Origin: Citrobacter koseri ATCC BAA-895
Lineage (GTDB): Bacteria > Pseudomonadota > Gammaproteobacteria > Enterobacterales > Enterobacteriaceae
DNA: 64,000 bases
Reading direction: 5' to 3'
Assembly (NCBI RefSeq): GCF_000018045.1
Contig: NC_009792.1
Coordinates: 496,001-560,000 of the forward strand
Made by a program: the position numbers and the translations under genes
In this document: one piece after another, positions 52,961-62,094 of the stretch
Layout of the letters: the number at the start of each line of letters is the position of its first letter
How positions within the stretch are numbered: the first letter of the stretch is position 1
Notes under the pieces: model-generated
Database searches by the model: none
The model's input: only the letters and a program-made list of their open reading frames with translations
What the model was told of the DNA's origin: nothing

Positions 52961-54397
52961 ATGTCCGCAATGACCAAAAACAGCGCCAGACTGCGCGATG
53001 AAGAGCGTGCGCGTCTTATCTGGCTGCTCACCACCGATAAAGCGATTATTTCCGCCCTGTCAGGCAAGCTCACCCTGGCTGAGCAATATGATGTCGGTAC
53101 GCTGGCCGACGATATTGCTGAGGTAGGGGCGCTGGTGGCTCACCTGCCGCCGCCGGACCTGGCGGATACCCTTGAAGCGCTGCCTTCCGAAGAACGTCAT
53201 GCCTTATGGCGGCTGGTCGAGAATGAAAAACGAGGCAAAGTGCTGCTGGAAGCGTCCGAAAACGTCTGGGATGACCTGATTGATGAAATGACCGACCGCG
53301 CGCTGTTGGACGCGCTGCAATACCTCGACATTGACGAACAGATTTATCTCGTTCAGCACCTGCCGCGTAACCTCACCGGGCGACTGCTGGCGACGCTGCC
53401 GCCGGAGGAGCGCGCCCGCGTCCGTCAGGTTATGCACTACGAGAAGAATCGCGTCGGGGCGATCATGGAGTTCGAGGTCATCACCGTGCGCCCGGACGTG
53501 ACGCTGGAGGTGGTGCAGCGCTATTTACGCCGTCTGGGAAAAATGCCGGAAAACACCGACAAACTCTTTGTAACGAACCGGAATAAAATACTGGTCGGCG
53601 AGCTGTCTCTGACGCGTATTCTGCTCAGTGACGCGCAGCGTAAAGTCAGCGACGTGATGGATGACGATCCGCTGACCTTTGCCCCGGAAGATATCTCTGA
53701 GAATGCGGCGCGCACCTTTGAACGTGATAACCTGGTCAGCGCCGCCGTGATCGATCCTTCCGGCAAACTGATGGGACGCCTGACCATCGACGAGATCGTT
53801 GATGTGGTCTACGAAGAAACCGACACCGATCTGCGTCGCATGGGGGGCCTGAGCGCCGAAGAAGATGTCTTTGCGCCCGTCGTCAAAGCGGTAAAAACCC
53901 GTTGGGCATGGCTGGCGATAAACCTGTGCACGGCGTTTATCGCCTCCCGGGTGATCGACGGCTTTGAACACACAATCTCGCAACTGGTGGCGCTGGCTTC
54001 CCTCATGCCGATTGTCGCCGGGATTGGCGGCAATACCGGGAATCAAACCATTACCATGATTGTTCGCGCGCTGGCGCTGCAAAATATTCAGCCCGGCAAC
54101 CTGACCTTTCTCATTTTGCGTGAAATGGGCGTGGCGCTGGTCAACGGCCTTGTCTGGGGCGGCATCATGGGCGGCGTGACCTGGTGGCTCTACGACGATA
54201 TCGCCCTTGGCGGCGTTATGACGCTGGCGATGGTGCTGAATTTACTGGTGGCGGCGCTGATGGGCGTGATCATCCCGATGACGATGGTAAAGCTCGGGCG
54301 CGACCCGGCGGTCGGCTCAAGCGTGATGATTACCGCCATTACCGATACCGGCGGTTTCTTTATTTTTCTGGGGCTGGCGACGGTATTTCTGCTTTAA
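52961..54397 (+). CDS. mgtE: Magnesium transporter MgtE
   Basis: A 478-residue MgtE-family magnesium channel. The order is a cytoplasmic N-domain of helical repeats (about 30-150), two CBS domains (about 160-285, with VGAIMEFEVITV and MGRLTIDEIVDVVYEE), and five transmembrane helices. The pore motif region includes LMPIVAGIGGNTGNQT and AITDTGGF. The cytoplasmic domain gates the channel by binding Mg2+. No good Shine-Dalgarno is visible. E. coli K-12 lacks mgtE (yojI and mqo are adjacent there), so this is a lineage-specific gene. Confidence 0.93.
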   Translation: MSAMTKNSARLRDEERARLIWLLTTDKAIISALSGKLTLAEQYDVGTLADDIAEVGALVAHLPPPDLADTLEALPSEERHALWRLVENEKRGKVLLEASENVWDDLIDEMTDRALLDALQYLDIDEQIYLVQHLPRNLTGRLLATLPPEERARVRQVMHYEKNRVGAIMEFEVITVRPDVTLEVVQRYLRRLGKMPENTDKLFVTNRNKILVGELSLTRILLSDAQRKVSDVMDDDPLTFAPEDISENAARTFERDNLVSAAVIDPSGKLMGRLTIDEIVDVVYEETDTDLRRMGGLSAEEDVFAPVVKAVKTRWAWLAINLCTAFIASRVIDGFEHTISQLVALASLMPIVAGIGGNTGNQTITMIVRALALQNIQPGNLTFLILREMGVALVNGLVWGGIMGGVTWWLYDDIALGGVMTLAMVLNLLVAALMGVIIPMTMVKLGRDPAVGSSVMITAITDTGGFFIFLGLATVFLL

Positions 54398-54640
54398 CCG
54401 CCTGATTACGCCTCATCATCCGTAGCAGCAAAAGCATGGCGATTAGCGATGCGGGAATGCTGTTGCCCGTTAATCGTCAATAACCTTATAAATATTCAAC
54501 GTATTACTAACGTTTTTAAAATCTTAATATAATTTATAAACAATATTTAAATCTTTTACCTGAAGTGTTAACGTTGATGCCGCTCGATTTTCACCTGCAA
54601 AAAGCAAAAAAAACGATACTAAAAGTAAGGCATTAACATT
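54398..54640. other. mgtE-mqo intergenic region
   Basis: The first 80 bases have near-coding base composition; the rest is strongly A+T-rich and ends in TAAGGCATTAAC before mqo. It should hold the mqo promoter. No intergenic terminator, repeat or regulator site could be assigned. Confidence 0.5.
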
Positions 54641-56302
54641 ATGAAAAAAGTGACTGCCATGCTCTTCACCATGGCTGTGGGGCTGAATGCTGTCTCGATG
54701 GCGGCAAAAGCGAAAGCGACCGAAGAGCAGGAAACGGATGTACTGTTGATTGGCGGCGGCATCATGAGCGCCACGTTGGGAACCTATTTGCAGGAGCTGG
54801 AACCGGAGTGGTCAATGACCATGGTTGAGCGACTGGATGGGGTTGCACAGGAGAGTTCCAACGGCTGGAACAACGCCGGAACAGGCCACTCCGCGCTGAT
54901 GGAACTGAACTACACGCCGAAAAAAGCCGACGGTTCCGTCAGCATCGAAAAGGCAGTCGACATTAACGAAGCCTTCCAGGTTTCCCGCCAGTTTTGGGCG
55001 CATCAGGTACAGAGCGGCGTTCTGCACGAACCACACTCGTTTATCAATACCGTTCCGCACATGAGCTTTGTCTGGGGCGATGATAACGTCAATTTCCTGC
55101 GCGCCCGCTATACCGCGTTGCAGCAGAGCACGCTGTTCCGCGGTATGCGTTACTCCGAAGATCATGCGCAAATTAAAGAGTGGGCGCCGCTGGTCATGGA
55201 AGGTCGCGACCCGAAACAGAAGGTTGCCGCGACCCGCACTGAAATCGGTACTGACGTGAACTACGGGGAAATCACACGTCAGCTGGTGGCATCGTTGCAG
55301 AAAAAACCGAACTTTGCGCTGCAACTGAATACCGAAGTCCGTGGATTTAAACGTAACGCGGATAACTCCTGGACCGTGACCGTCGCCGATCTGAAAAACG
55401 GTGAAGCAGAACATGCGATTAAGGCGAAATTTGTCTTTATCGGCGCGGGCGGCGCGGCGCTGAAGCTGTTGCAGGAGACGGGCATTCCTGAAGCGAAAGA
55501 TTACGCGGGATTCCCGGTTGGCGGCCAGTTCCTGGTTTCAGAGAACCCGGATGTGGTTAACAACCACCTGGCGAAGGTATACGGCCAGGCGTCGGTCGGC
55601 GCACCGCCGATGTCCGTACCGCACATCGATACCCGTATTCTGGATGGCAAACGCGTCGTGCTGTTTGGGCCGTTCGCGACGTTCTCCACGAAGTTCCTGA
55701 AAAACGGTTCGCTGTGGGATCTGCTGAGTTCGACCACGACCTCTAACTTTATGCCGATGGTTAACGTAGGGATGGATAACTTCGATCTGGTGAAATACCT
55801 GATTAGCCAGGTGATGCTGAGCGATGATGAACGCTTTGAAGCGCTGAAAGAGTACTATCCGCAGGCGAAGAAAGAAGACTGGCGTTTGTGGCAGGCGGGC
55901 CAGCGCGTGCAGATCATCAAGCGTGATGAAGACAAGGGCGGCGTACTGCGTCTGGGCACTGAAGTGGTCAGCGACAAAGACGGTACGATTGCCGCGCTGC
56001 TGGGCGCGTCTCCGGGGGCATCCACTGCTGCGCCGATCATGCTGCATCTGATGGAAAAAGTGTTTAAAGAGAAAGTGGCCAGCCCGGAATGGCAGGCGAA
56101 GCTGAAAACGATTGTTCCGTCTTACGGGACTAAGCTGAACGGCAATATTGAGGCCACGGAACAAGAGCTGCAATACACCAGCGACGTTCTGGGGCTGAAA
56201 TATGACAAGCCGCAGGTGGTGGACGAAGCGCCAAAACCGCAGCTTAAGCCGCAGGTTCAACCGCAGCCGGCGCATAAAGCTGTCGCGGATATCGCGCTGT
56301 AA
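54641..56302 (+). CDS. mqo: Malate:quinone oxidoreductase
   Basis: Mqo, 553 residues, oxidises malate to oxaloacetate and feeds electrons to quinones at the inner membrane. The FAD-binding motif is TDVLLIGGGIMSATLGTYL, followed by SSNGWNNAGTGHSALMELNY and the C-terminal GASPGASTAAPIM. A hydrophobic N-terminus (MKKVTAMLFTMAVGLNAVSM) precedes the FAD motif, and the tail is rich in Pro, Gln and Lys (PKPQLKPQVQPQPAHK). A BIME follows. Confidence 0.96.
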   Translation: MKKVTAMLFTMAVGLNAVSMAAKAKATEEQETDVLLIGGGIMSATLGTYLQELEPEWSMTMVERLDGVAQESSNGWNNAGTGHSALMELNYTPKKADGSVSIEKAVDINEAFQVSRQFWAHQVQSGVLHEPHSFINTVPHMSFVWGDDNVNFLRARYTALQQSTLFRGMRYSEDHAQIKEWAPLVMEGRDPKQKVAATRTEIGTDVNYGEITRQLVASLQKKPNFALQLNTEVRGFKRNADNSWTVTVADLKNGEAEHAIKAKFVFIGAGGAALKLLQETGIPEAKDYAGFPVGGQFLVSENPDVVNNHLAKVYGQASVGAPPMSVPHIDTRILDGKRVVLFGPFATFSTKFLKNGSLWDLLSSTTTSNFMPMVNVGMDNFDLVKYLISQVMLSDDERFEALKEYYPQAKKEDWRLWQAGQRVQIIKRDEDKGGVLRLGTEVVSDKDGTIAALLGASPGASTAAPIMLHLMEKVFKEKVASPEWQAKLKTIVPSYGTKLNGNIEATEQELQYTSDVLGLKYDKPQVVDEAPKPQLKPQVQPQPAHKAVADIAL

Positions 56303-56317
56303 AAACGTATTGCGGCA

Positions 56318-56394
56318 TGCCGGATGGCGCTGCACTTATCCGGCCTACAACGAGCATTATGTAGGCCAGATAGGCGGTACGCCGCCATCCGGCA
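56318..56394. repeat. BIME between mqo and eco
   Basis: REP units at 56318-56347 (GCCGGATGGCGCTGCACTTA, then TCCGGCCTAC) and 56361-56394 (GTAGGCCAGATAGGCGGTAC, then GCCGCCATCCGGC) fill the space between these convergent genes. Confidence 0.88.
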
Positions 56395-56403
56395 AAACGT
56401 TCC

Positions 56404-56901
56404 TTAACGCGTCACTGCGTCCTGTACTTTATCTTCCGCTTTCCAGATACGGTATTTCACCTCTACGTTAGCCGGGGTGTACACCACGATCGGCAGCTTG
56501 CTGTTATAACGCACCATTCCGGCATCGCCCAGATAGGCCGTCACAAACTTCTGCTCTTTCTTGCCATCCGGGCAGGCCATCATGGTAGAAACCGGGGAGG
56601 TTACTTTATCAAAAACGTAGTAGTCGTAACCCCAGCCTTCCAGCGTTTTGCTCGCCAGTTCGCCGCCAAGACGGTGATGGTTGCAATCCACTTCCAGCGT
56701 CTGGCCGATCAGCAGTTCCACTTTCAGGGTAGACTCATCTTCCTGGGGAGTAAGCTGGATAACCTGGCGCTTCATCCCTTTTTCCGCTTTCGGATACGGC
56801 GCGATTTTTTCCAGAGGTTGCGTATTGGCATCGCTGGTCGCCGCCCATGCGGAGGTACTGGCGAAAGCCGCTAACAGTACGGCAGGTACAATTGTCTTCA
56901 T
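56404..56901 (-). CDS. eco: Ecotin, periplasmic serine protease inhibitor
   Basis: Ecotin, 165 residues from the ATG at 56901, inhibits trypsin-fold serine proteases as a dimer in the periplasm. The signal peptide is MKTIVPAVLLAAFASTSAWA. The reactive loop SPVSTMMACPDG holds the P1 Met, and the two conserved cysteines flank it. A GTG four codons upstream (56913) has a better placed AGGA ribosome site and would give 169 residues, still with a signal peptide. E. coli ecotin is 162 residues. Confidence 0.94.
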   Translation of the reverse strand: MKTIVPAVLLAAFASTSAWAATSDANTQPLEKIAPYPKAEKGMKRQVIQLTPQEDESTLKVELLIGQTLEVDCNHHRLGGELASKTLEGWGYDYYVFDKVTSPVSTMMACPDGKKEQKFVTAYLGDAGMVRYNSKLPIVVYTPANVEVKYRIWKAEDKVQDAVTR

Positions 56902-57085
56902 TTTCGAGTTCACAGCGTTTCCTTTCTTCTGTCTTCTGAACGATTCCCGGCAGGTTAACACATTCATATTGGCTATTAATCTAAATTTACTTATATTTTA
57001 AGATGGTTAATTGAGTGTTTACTTGTTTGATAGCGATATATTCCATTTTATACATGTTAAATAGGATTATTCTCCATTTAAGCCT

Positions 57086-57112
57086 TTCGTTATATACTTA
57101 TTGATATAACCC
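57086..57112 (+). promoter_or_regulatory. ModE site upstream of napF
   Basis: CGTTATATA and TATAAC form an inverted repeat (GTTATAT at 57089-57095, ATATAAC at 57104-57110) resembling the ModE-molybdate operator. It lies about 90 bases upstream of the NarP/NarL site. Confidence 0.7.
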
Positions 57113-57161
57113 TTTGAAATGTGAACAAAAGCACATTCAGATACGCTAACCCCACACTCTT

Positions 57162-57196
57162 TTGATCCGGCGACAGCATTTACCCCAATCGGGGTA
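57162..57196 (+). promoter_or_regulatory. FNR-like and NarP/NarL sites of the nap promoter
   Basis: An FNR-like half site TTGAT with a weak partner (57162-57175) is followed 20 bases later, centre to centre, by TACCCCA-AT-CGGGGTA (57181-57196), a 7-2-7 inverted heptamer for NarP or NarL. The order and spacing match the E. coli nap promoter. They predict a start of transcription near 57233. Confidence 0.75.
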
Positions 57197-57311
57197 TGCA
57201 CCTCTAACACATCCTGAAATATCTTACCGATCATAATAATGACTTAGTGGTAGTGCGGTTTATTTAGTCGTTCACCTTCCGGTGTGAGCGTCGTGATGGA
57301 AGGGCGATGTC

Positions 57312-57806
57312 ATGGTTGATCTATCCCGTCGAGGAATACTGACAGGCAGTTGGCGCAAAGCCAACAGCGGGCTCCGTCCGCCCTGGTCTGGGGACGAATC
57401 ACACTTCCTGACGCACTGCATCCGTTGTGACGCCTGCATTCAGGCATGTGAAACCGACATTTTACAGCGGGGGCAAGGCGGCTATCCGGGCGTTAATTTT
57501 AAGCAGGGTGAATGCAGCTTTTGTTATGCCTGCGCGCAAGCCTGTCCTGAATCACTCTTCCTTCCGCGCCACACCAGGGCCTGGGATCTGAACTTTACGA
57601 TTGGGCAGAATTGTCTGGCGTATCAGTCCGTTGAGTGTCATCGCTGCCAGGATAGCTGCGAACCACTGGCGATAACGTTTCGCCCCACGCTGTCAGGCAT
57701 TTATCAGCCGCAACTCGACAATCAGGCATGCAGCGGATGCGGGGCGTGTGTCGCCATTTGCCCGACATCAGCGATCAATGCGGAGTACAACCATGCAGCA
57801 CAGTAA
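57312..57806 (+). CDS. napF: Ferredoxin-type protein NapF
   Basis: NapF, 164 residues, is a cytoplasmic iron-sulfur protein linked to maturation of NapA. It has clusters of CxxCxxCxxxC type: CIRCDACIQACE, CSFCYACAQACP, and CSGCGACVAICP, plus an unusual CHRCQDSCEP. The N-terminal RRGILTG motif resembles a Tat-like sequence but is short. It is the first gene of nap. The start ATG at 57312 lies after GGAAGGGCG. It overlaps napD by 14 bases. Confidence 0.95.
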   Translation: MVDLSRRGILTGSWRKANSGLRPPWSGDESHFLTHCIRCDACIQACETDILQRGQGGYPGVNFKQGECSFCYACAQACPESLFLPRHTRAWDLNFTIGQNCLAYQSVECHRCQDSCEPLAITFRPTLSGIYQPQLDNQACSGCGACVAICPTSAINAEYNHAAQ

Positions 57807-58059
57807 CTGGCAGGTCTGTAGCCTGGTCGTCCAGGCCAAAAGTCAGCACATCACCGACATCAGCACGCAATTGCACCAGTTTCCGGGCTGTGAAGTCGCG
57901 CTGAGCGATGTCGACAGCGGTCAGTTGATCGTGGTGGTGGAAGCAGAACACAGCGGAACGCTGATGCAAACAATTGAGTCGGTACGCAACGTTGCGGGCG
58001 TGCTGGCGGTGTCGCTGGTTTATCACCAGCAGGATGAGCAAGGTGAGGAAACACCATGA
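57793..58059 (+). CDS. napD: NapA signal-peptide-binding chaperone NapD
   Basis: NapD, 88 residues, binds the Tat signal peptide of NapA and holds it in the cytoplasm until the cofactor is inserted. The family core NWQVCSLVVQAKSQHITDIS and ESVRNVAGVLAVSLVYHQ is visible. The ATG at 57793 (MQHSNWQ) is chosen to match E. coli; an earlier in-frame ATG is unsupported. It overlaps napF by 14 and napA by 4 bases. Confidence 0.94.
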   Translation: MQHSNWQVCSLVVQAKSQHITDISTQLHQFPGCEVALSDVDSGQLIVVVEAEHSGTLMQTIESVRNVAGVLAVSLVYHQQDEQGEETP

Positions 58060-60542
58060 AACTCAGTCGTCGTAGCTTTATGAAAGCTAACGCCGTTGCG
58101 GCCGCTGCGGCGGCTGCCGGGCTAAGCGTGCCGGGCGTCGCCCGCGCAGTGGTTGGTCAGCAGGAAGCCATCAAATGGGACAAAGCCCCGTGCCGTTTTT
58201 GCGGAACGGGTTGCGGCGTGCTGGTCGGTACTCAGCAGGGTCGTATTGTGGCCTGTCAGGGCGATCCTGATGCGCCGGTCAACCGTGGCCTTAACTGCAT
58301 TAAGGGCTACTTCCTGCCCAAGATTATGTATGGCAAAGACCGTTTAACGCAGCCGATGCTGCGCATGAAAGACGGCCAGTACAACAAAGAAGGCGAATTT
58401 ACCCCAATCAGTTGGGATCAGGCCTTCGATGTGATGGAAGAGAAATTTAAAGCCTCTCTGAAAGAAAAAGGGCCGGAAGCGATTGGTATGTTTGGTTCCG
58501 GGCAGTGGACGGTCTGGGAAGGTTATGCCGCCGCGAAGCTGTTCAAAGCCGGTTTCCGTTCCAACAATATCGACCCGAACGCGCGCCACTGCATGGCGTC
58601 GGCGGTGGTGGGCTTCATGCGTACCTTTGGTATGGATGAGCCGATGGGGTGCTACGACGATATCGAACAAGCCGACGCCTTTGTGCTATGGGGCTCTAAC
58701 ATGGCGGAGATGCACCCGATCCTGTGGTCGCGCATCACCAACCGTCGCCTGTCCGATCCGAACGTTAATGTCGCGGTTCTCTCAACCTTCCAGCATCGTA
58801 GCTTTGAGCTGGCGGATAACGGCATCGTCTTTACGCCGCAAAGCGATCTGGTGATCCTCAACTATATCGCCAATTACATCATTCAAAATAATGCGATAAA
58901 TCAGGATTTCTTCAGCAAATACGTCAACCTGCGTAAAGGGACGACCGACATCGGTTATGGCCTGCGTCCAACGCATCCGCTGGAAAAAGCGGCGAAGAAT
59001 CCGGGCTCCGACGCCTCTGAGCCGATGAGCTTCGACGAGTACAAAGCGTTTGTCGCGGAGTACACGCTGGAGAAAACCGCAGAAATGACCGGCGTGCCGA
59101 AAGATCAGCTGGAGCAGCTGGCGCAGTTGTATGCCGATCCGAAGAAAAAAGTGATCTCCTACTGGACGATGGGCTTTAACCAGCATACGCGTGGCGTATG
59201 GGCCAACAACCTGGTGTATAACCTGCACCTGTTGACCGGCAAGATCTCCCAGCCAGGCTGTGGTCCGTTCTCCCTGACCGGTCAGCCTTCCGCCTGTGGT
59301 ACGGCGCGTGAAGTTGGGACATTCTCCCACCGCCTGCCTGCGGACATGGTGGTCACTAATGAAAAACACCGTGATATCTGCGAAAAACACTGGCAGATCC
59401 CAACGGGCACCATCCCGGCGAAAATCGGTCTGCACGCCGTAGCGCAGGATCGTGCGCTGAAAGACGGCAAGCTGAACGTCTACTGGGTGATGTGCAACAA
59501 CAACATGCAGGCCGGGCCGAACATCAATGAAGAGCGTATGCCGGGCTGGCGCGATCCGCGTAACTTCGTCATCGTCTCCGATCCGTACCCGACCGTCAGC
59601 GCGCTGGCCGCTGACCTGATTCTGCCAACGGCGATGTGGGTGGAGAAAGAAGGGGCCTACGGTAACGCTGAGCGTCGTACCCAGTTCTGGCGTCAACAAA
59701 TTAAAGCGCCGGGTGAAGCGAAATCAGACCTGTGGCAGCTGGTGCAGTTCGCTCGTCGTTTCAAAACGGAAGAGGTCTGGCCGGAAGATCTGCTGGCGCA
59801 AAAACCAGAACTGCGCGGCAAAACCCTCTACGACGTTCTGTTTGCCACGCCTGCGGTCAGCAAATTCCCGCTGACCGATCTGGCGGAAGACCAGTTGAAC
59901 GATGAATCCCGTGAGCTGGGTTTCTACCTGCAAAAAGGGCTGTTTGAAGAGTACGCCTGGTTTGGTCGCGGACACGGCCACGATCTCGCGCCGTTCGATG
60001 ATTATCACAAAGCGCGCGGTCTGCGCTGGCCGGTGGTTGACGGTAAAGAGACCCAGTGGCGTTACAGCGAAGGCCATGACCCGTATGTCAAAGCGGGAGA
60101 AGGCTACAAGTTTTACGGTAAGCCGGACGGCAAAGCGGTGATTTTCGCCCTGCCGTTTGAACCCGCCGCGGAAGCGCCGGATAAAGAGTATGACCTGTGG
60201 CTTTCTACCGGTCGCGTACTGGAGCACTGGCACACCGGCAGCATGACGCGCCGCGTGCCTGAGCTGCATCGCGCCTTCCCGGAAGCGGTGCTCTTTATTC
60301 ATCCGCTGGACGCGAAAACGCGCGACCTGCGCCGTGGCGATAAGGTCAAAGTCATCTCCCGCCGTGGGGAAGTGATTTCGGTTGTTGAAACGCGCGGGCG
60401 TAACCGTCCGCCGCAGGGACTGGTGTACATGCCGTTCTTCGACGCCGCACAGCTGGTGAACAACCTGACGCTGGATGCGACGGACCCGCTCTCTAAAGAG
60501 ACGGATTTCAAGAAGTGCGCCGTCAAACTGGCGAAGGTGTAA
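58056..60542 (+). CDS. napA: Periplasmic nitrate reductase catalytic subunit
   Basis: NapA, 828 residues, reduces nitrate to nitrite with a bis-MGD molybdenum cofactor and a [4Fe-4S] cluster. The Tat signal is SRRSFMKANAVAAAAAAAGL with cleavage after VARA. The cluster cysteines are in CRFCGTGCGVLVG and GLNCIKGYF. The molybdenum-ligand cysteine is in DPNARHCMASAVVG. Substrate-binding and pterin regions follow to the C-terminus. It overlaps napD and is 6 bases from napG. Length equals E. coli NapA. Confidence 0.98.
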   Translation: MKLSRRSFMKANAVAAAAAAAGLSVPGVARAVVGQQEAIKWDKAPCRFCGTGCGVLVGTQQGRIVACQGDPDAPVNRGLNCIKGYFLPKIMYGKDRLTQPMLRMKDGQYNKEGEFTPISWDQAFDVMEEKFKASLKEKGPEAIGMFGSGQWTVWEGYAAAKLFKAGFRSNNIDPNARHCMASAVVGFMRTFGMDEPMGCYDDIEQADAFVLWGSNMAEMHPILWSRITNRRLSDPNVNVAVLSTFQHRSFELADNGIVFTPQSDLVILNYIANYIIQNNAINQDFFSKYVNLRKGTTDIGYGLRPTHPLEKAAKNPGSDASEPMSFDEYKAFVAEYTLEKTAEMTGVPKDQLEQLAQLYADPKKKVISYWTMGFNQHTRGVWANNLVYNLHLLTGKISQPGCGPFSLTGQPSACGTAREVGTFSHRLPADMVVTNEKHRDICEKHWQIPTGTIPAKIGLHAVAQDRALKDGKLNVYWVMCNNNMQAGPNINEERMPGWRDPRNFVIVSDPYPTVSALAADLILPTAMWVEKEGAYGNAERRTQFWRQQIKAPGEAKSDLWQLVQFARRFKTEEVWPEDLLAQKPELRGKTLYDVLFATPAVSKFPLTDLAEDQLNDESRELGFYLQKGLFEEYAWFGRGHGHDLAPFDDYHKARGLRWPVVDGKETQWRYSEGHDPYVKAGEGYKFYGKPDGKAVIFALPFEPAAEAPDKEYDLWLSTGRVLEHWHTGSMTRRVPELHRAFPEAVLFIHPLDAKTRDLRRGDKVKVISRRGEVISVVETRGRNRPPQGLVYMPFFDAAQLVNNLTLDATDPLSKETDFKKCAVKLAKV

Positions 60543-60548
60543 CACACC

Positions 60549-61244
60549 ATGTCCCGGTCAGCGAAACCCCAAAATGGCCGCCGCCGCTTTTTGCGCGATA
60601 TGGTTCGCACGGCAGGCGGGCTGGCTGCCGTTGGCGTAGCGCTGGGGTTACAGCAGCAAACCGCTCGCGCAACGGGCGTGCGGTTGCGCCCGCCGGGGGC
60701 ATTGAGTGAAGACGCGTTCGCCAGCGCCTGCGTGCGCTGCGGGCAGTGCGTTCAGGCATGTCCGTATGACACCCTGAAGCTGGCGACGCTAGCTTCGGGT
60801 TTGTCTGCCGGTACGCCTTACTTTGTCGCCCGCGATATTCCCTGCGAAATGTGTGAAGACATTCCATGCGCCAAAGTTTGCCCCAGTGGGGCGTTGGATC
60901 GAGAGATCGAATCCATTGACGATGCGCGCATGGGGCTGGCGGTACTGCTGGACCAGGAGAACTGCCTTAACTTCCAGGGACTGCGCTGCGACGTTTGTTA
61001 TCGCGAGTGCCCAAAAATCGATGAGGCGATCACGCTGGAGCTGGATCGCAATATGCGTACCGGCAAACATGCGCGCTTTCTTCCCACCGTTCACAGCGAC
61101 GCCTGCACCGGCTGCGGTAAGTGCGAAAAAGTCTGTGTGCTGGAACAACCGGCGATAAAAGTGTTGCCGCTGTCGCTGGCGAAAGGGGAGTTGGGGCACC
61201 ACTACCGCTTCGGCTGGCTGGAGGGGAAAGATGGCAAATCGTAA
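60549..61244 (+). CDS. napG: Quinol dehydrogenase ferredoxin subunit NapG
   Basis: NapG, 231 residues, forms a quinol-oxidising pair with NapH that feeds electrons to NapC and NapA. A Tat signal (NGRRRFLRDMVRTAGGLAAV) is followed by four ferredoxin-type clusters, including CVRCGQCVQACP, CEMCEDIPCAKVCP, CDVCYRECP and CTGCGKCEKVC. It overlaps napH by 14 bases. Confidence 0.96.
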   Translation: MSRSAKPQNGRRRFLRDMVRTAGGLAAVGVALGLQQQTARATGVRLRPPGALSEDAFASACVRCGQCVQACPYDTLKLATLASGLSAGTPYFVARDIPCEMCEDIPCAKVCPSGALDREIESIDDARMGLAVLLDQENCLNFQGLRCDVCYRECPKIDEAITLELDRNMRTGKHARFLPTVHSDACTGCGKCEKVCVLEQPAIKVLPLSLAKGELGHHYRFGWLEGKDGKS

Positions 61245-62094
61245 ACGCGATGCCGGGCGCGAAGCGCGAGCGAAAAAAGGCTGGTGGCGCAGCCATCGCT
61301 GGCTGATTTTGCGGCGGATAAGTCAGTTTCTGGTGCTGGGAATGTTTCTCAGTGGCCCGTGGGCGGGCGTCTGGATTCTGCACGGTAACTACAGCAGTAG
61401 CTTGTTGCTGGATACCATTCCTTTAACCGACCCGCTGATAACGTTGCAAAGCCTTGCCAGCGGGCATTTACCTGCCGCCGTTGCGCTGACCGGCGCCGCC
61501 ATTATTACGGTGCTGTATGCCCTGGCAGGAAAGCGATTATTTTGCAGTTGGGTCTGTCCGCTGAACCCAATTACCGATTTTGCGAACTGGCTACGCAGAA
61601 GGTTTGACCTGAATCAGTCCGCAACGATTCCGCGTCATATACGGTACGTCCTTCTGGTTGTCGTGCTGGTGGGATCGGCGCTAACCGGAACGCTACTGTG
61701 GGAATGGATAAACCCGGTTTCCCTGCTGGGGCGTAGCCTGGTGATGGGATTCGGTAGCGGTGCACTGCTGATTATCGCTCTGTTTTTATTTGATTTACTG
61801 GTCGTTGAACACGGCTGGTGCGGACATATCTGCCCTTTGGGCGCGTTGTATGGCGTGCTGGGAAGTAAAGGCGCGCTAACGGTGGCGGCGAAAGATCGCG
61901 AGAAATGTAACCGCTGTATGGATTGTTTTCATGTTTGCCCGGAACCGCACGTCCTGCGTGCGCCGGTGCTGGATGAGCAAAGTCCGGTGCAGGTCACCAG
62001 CCGCGATTGCATGACGTGCGGTCGCTGCGTGGATGTCTGTTCTGAGGACGTATTTACAATAACAACACGATGGAGTTCGGGAGCGAAATCATGA
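61231..62094 (+). CDS. napH: Quinol dehydrogenase membrane subunit NapH
   Basis: NapH, 287 residues, is the membrane partner of NapG. Four hydrophobic helices and two conserved cytoplasmic cysteine motifs (CSWVCPLNP, CGHICPLGA) are followed by two ferredoxin-type clusters (CNRCMDCFHVCP and CMTCGRCVDVC). The N-terminus is basic. It overlaps napG by 14 bases and napB by 4. Confidence 0.96.
   Translation: MANRKRDAGREARAKKGWWRSHRWLILRRISQFLVLGMFLSGPWAGVWILHGNYSSSLLLDTIPLTDPLITLQSLASGHLPAAVALTGAAIITVLYALAGKRLFCSWVCPLNPITDFANWLRRRFDLNQSATIPRHIRYVLLVVVLVGSALTGTLLWEWINPVSLLGRSLVMGFGSGALLIIALFLFDLLVVEHGWCGHICPLGALYGVLGSKGALTVAAKDREKCNRCMDCFHVCPEPHVLRAPVLDEQSPVQVTSRDCMTCGRCVDVCSEDVFTITTRWSSGAKS

Noticed and set aside
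54413..54500. A short minus-strand open stretch between mgtE and mqo with coding-like composition
   Set aside because: It has no start codon, ribosome site or recognisable similarity; a degraded gene end is possible but cannot be supported.
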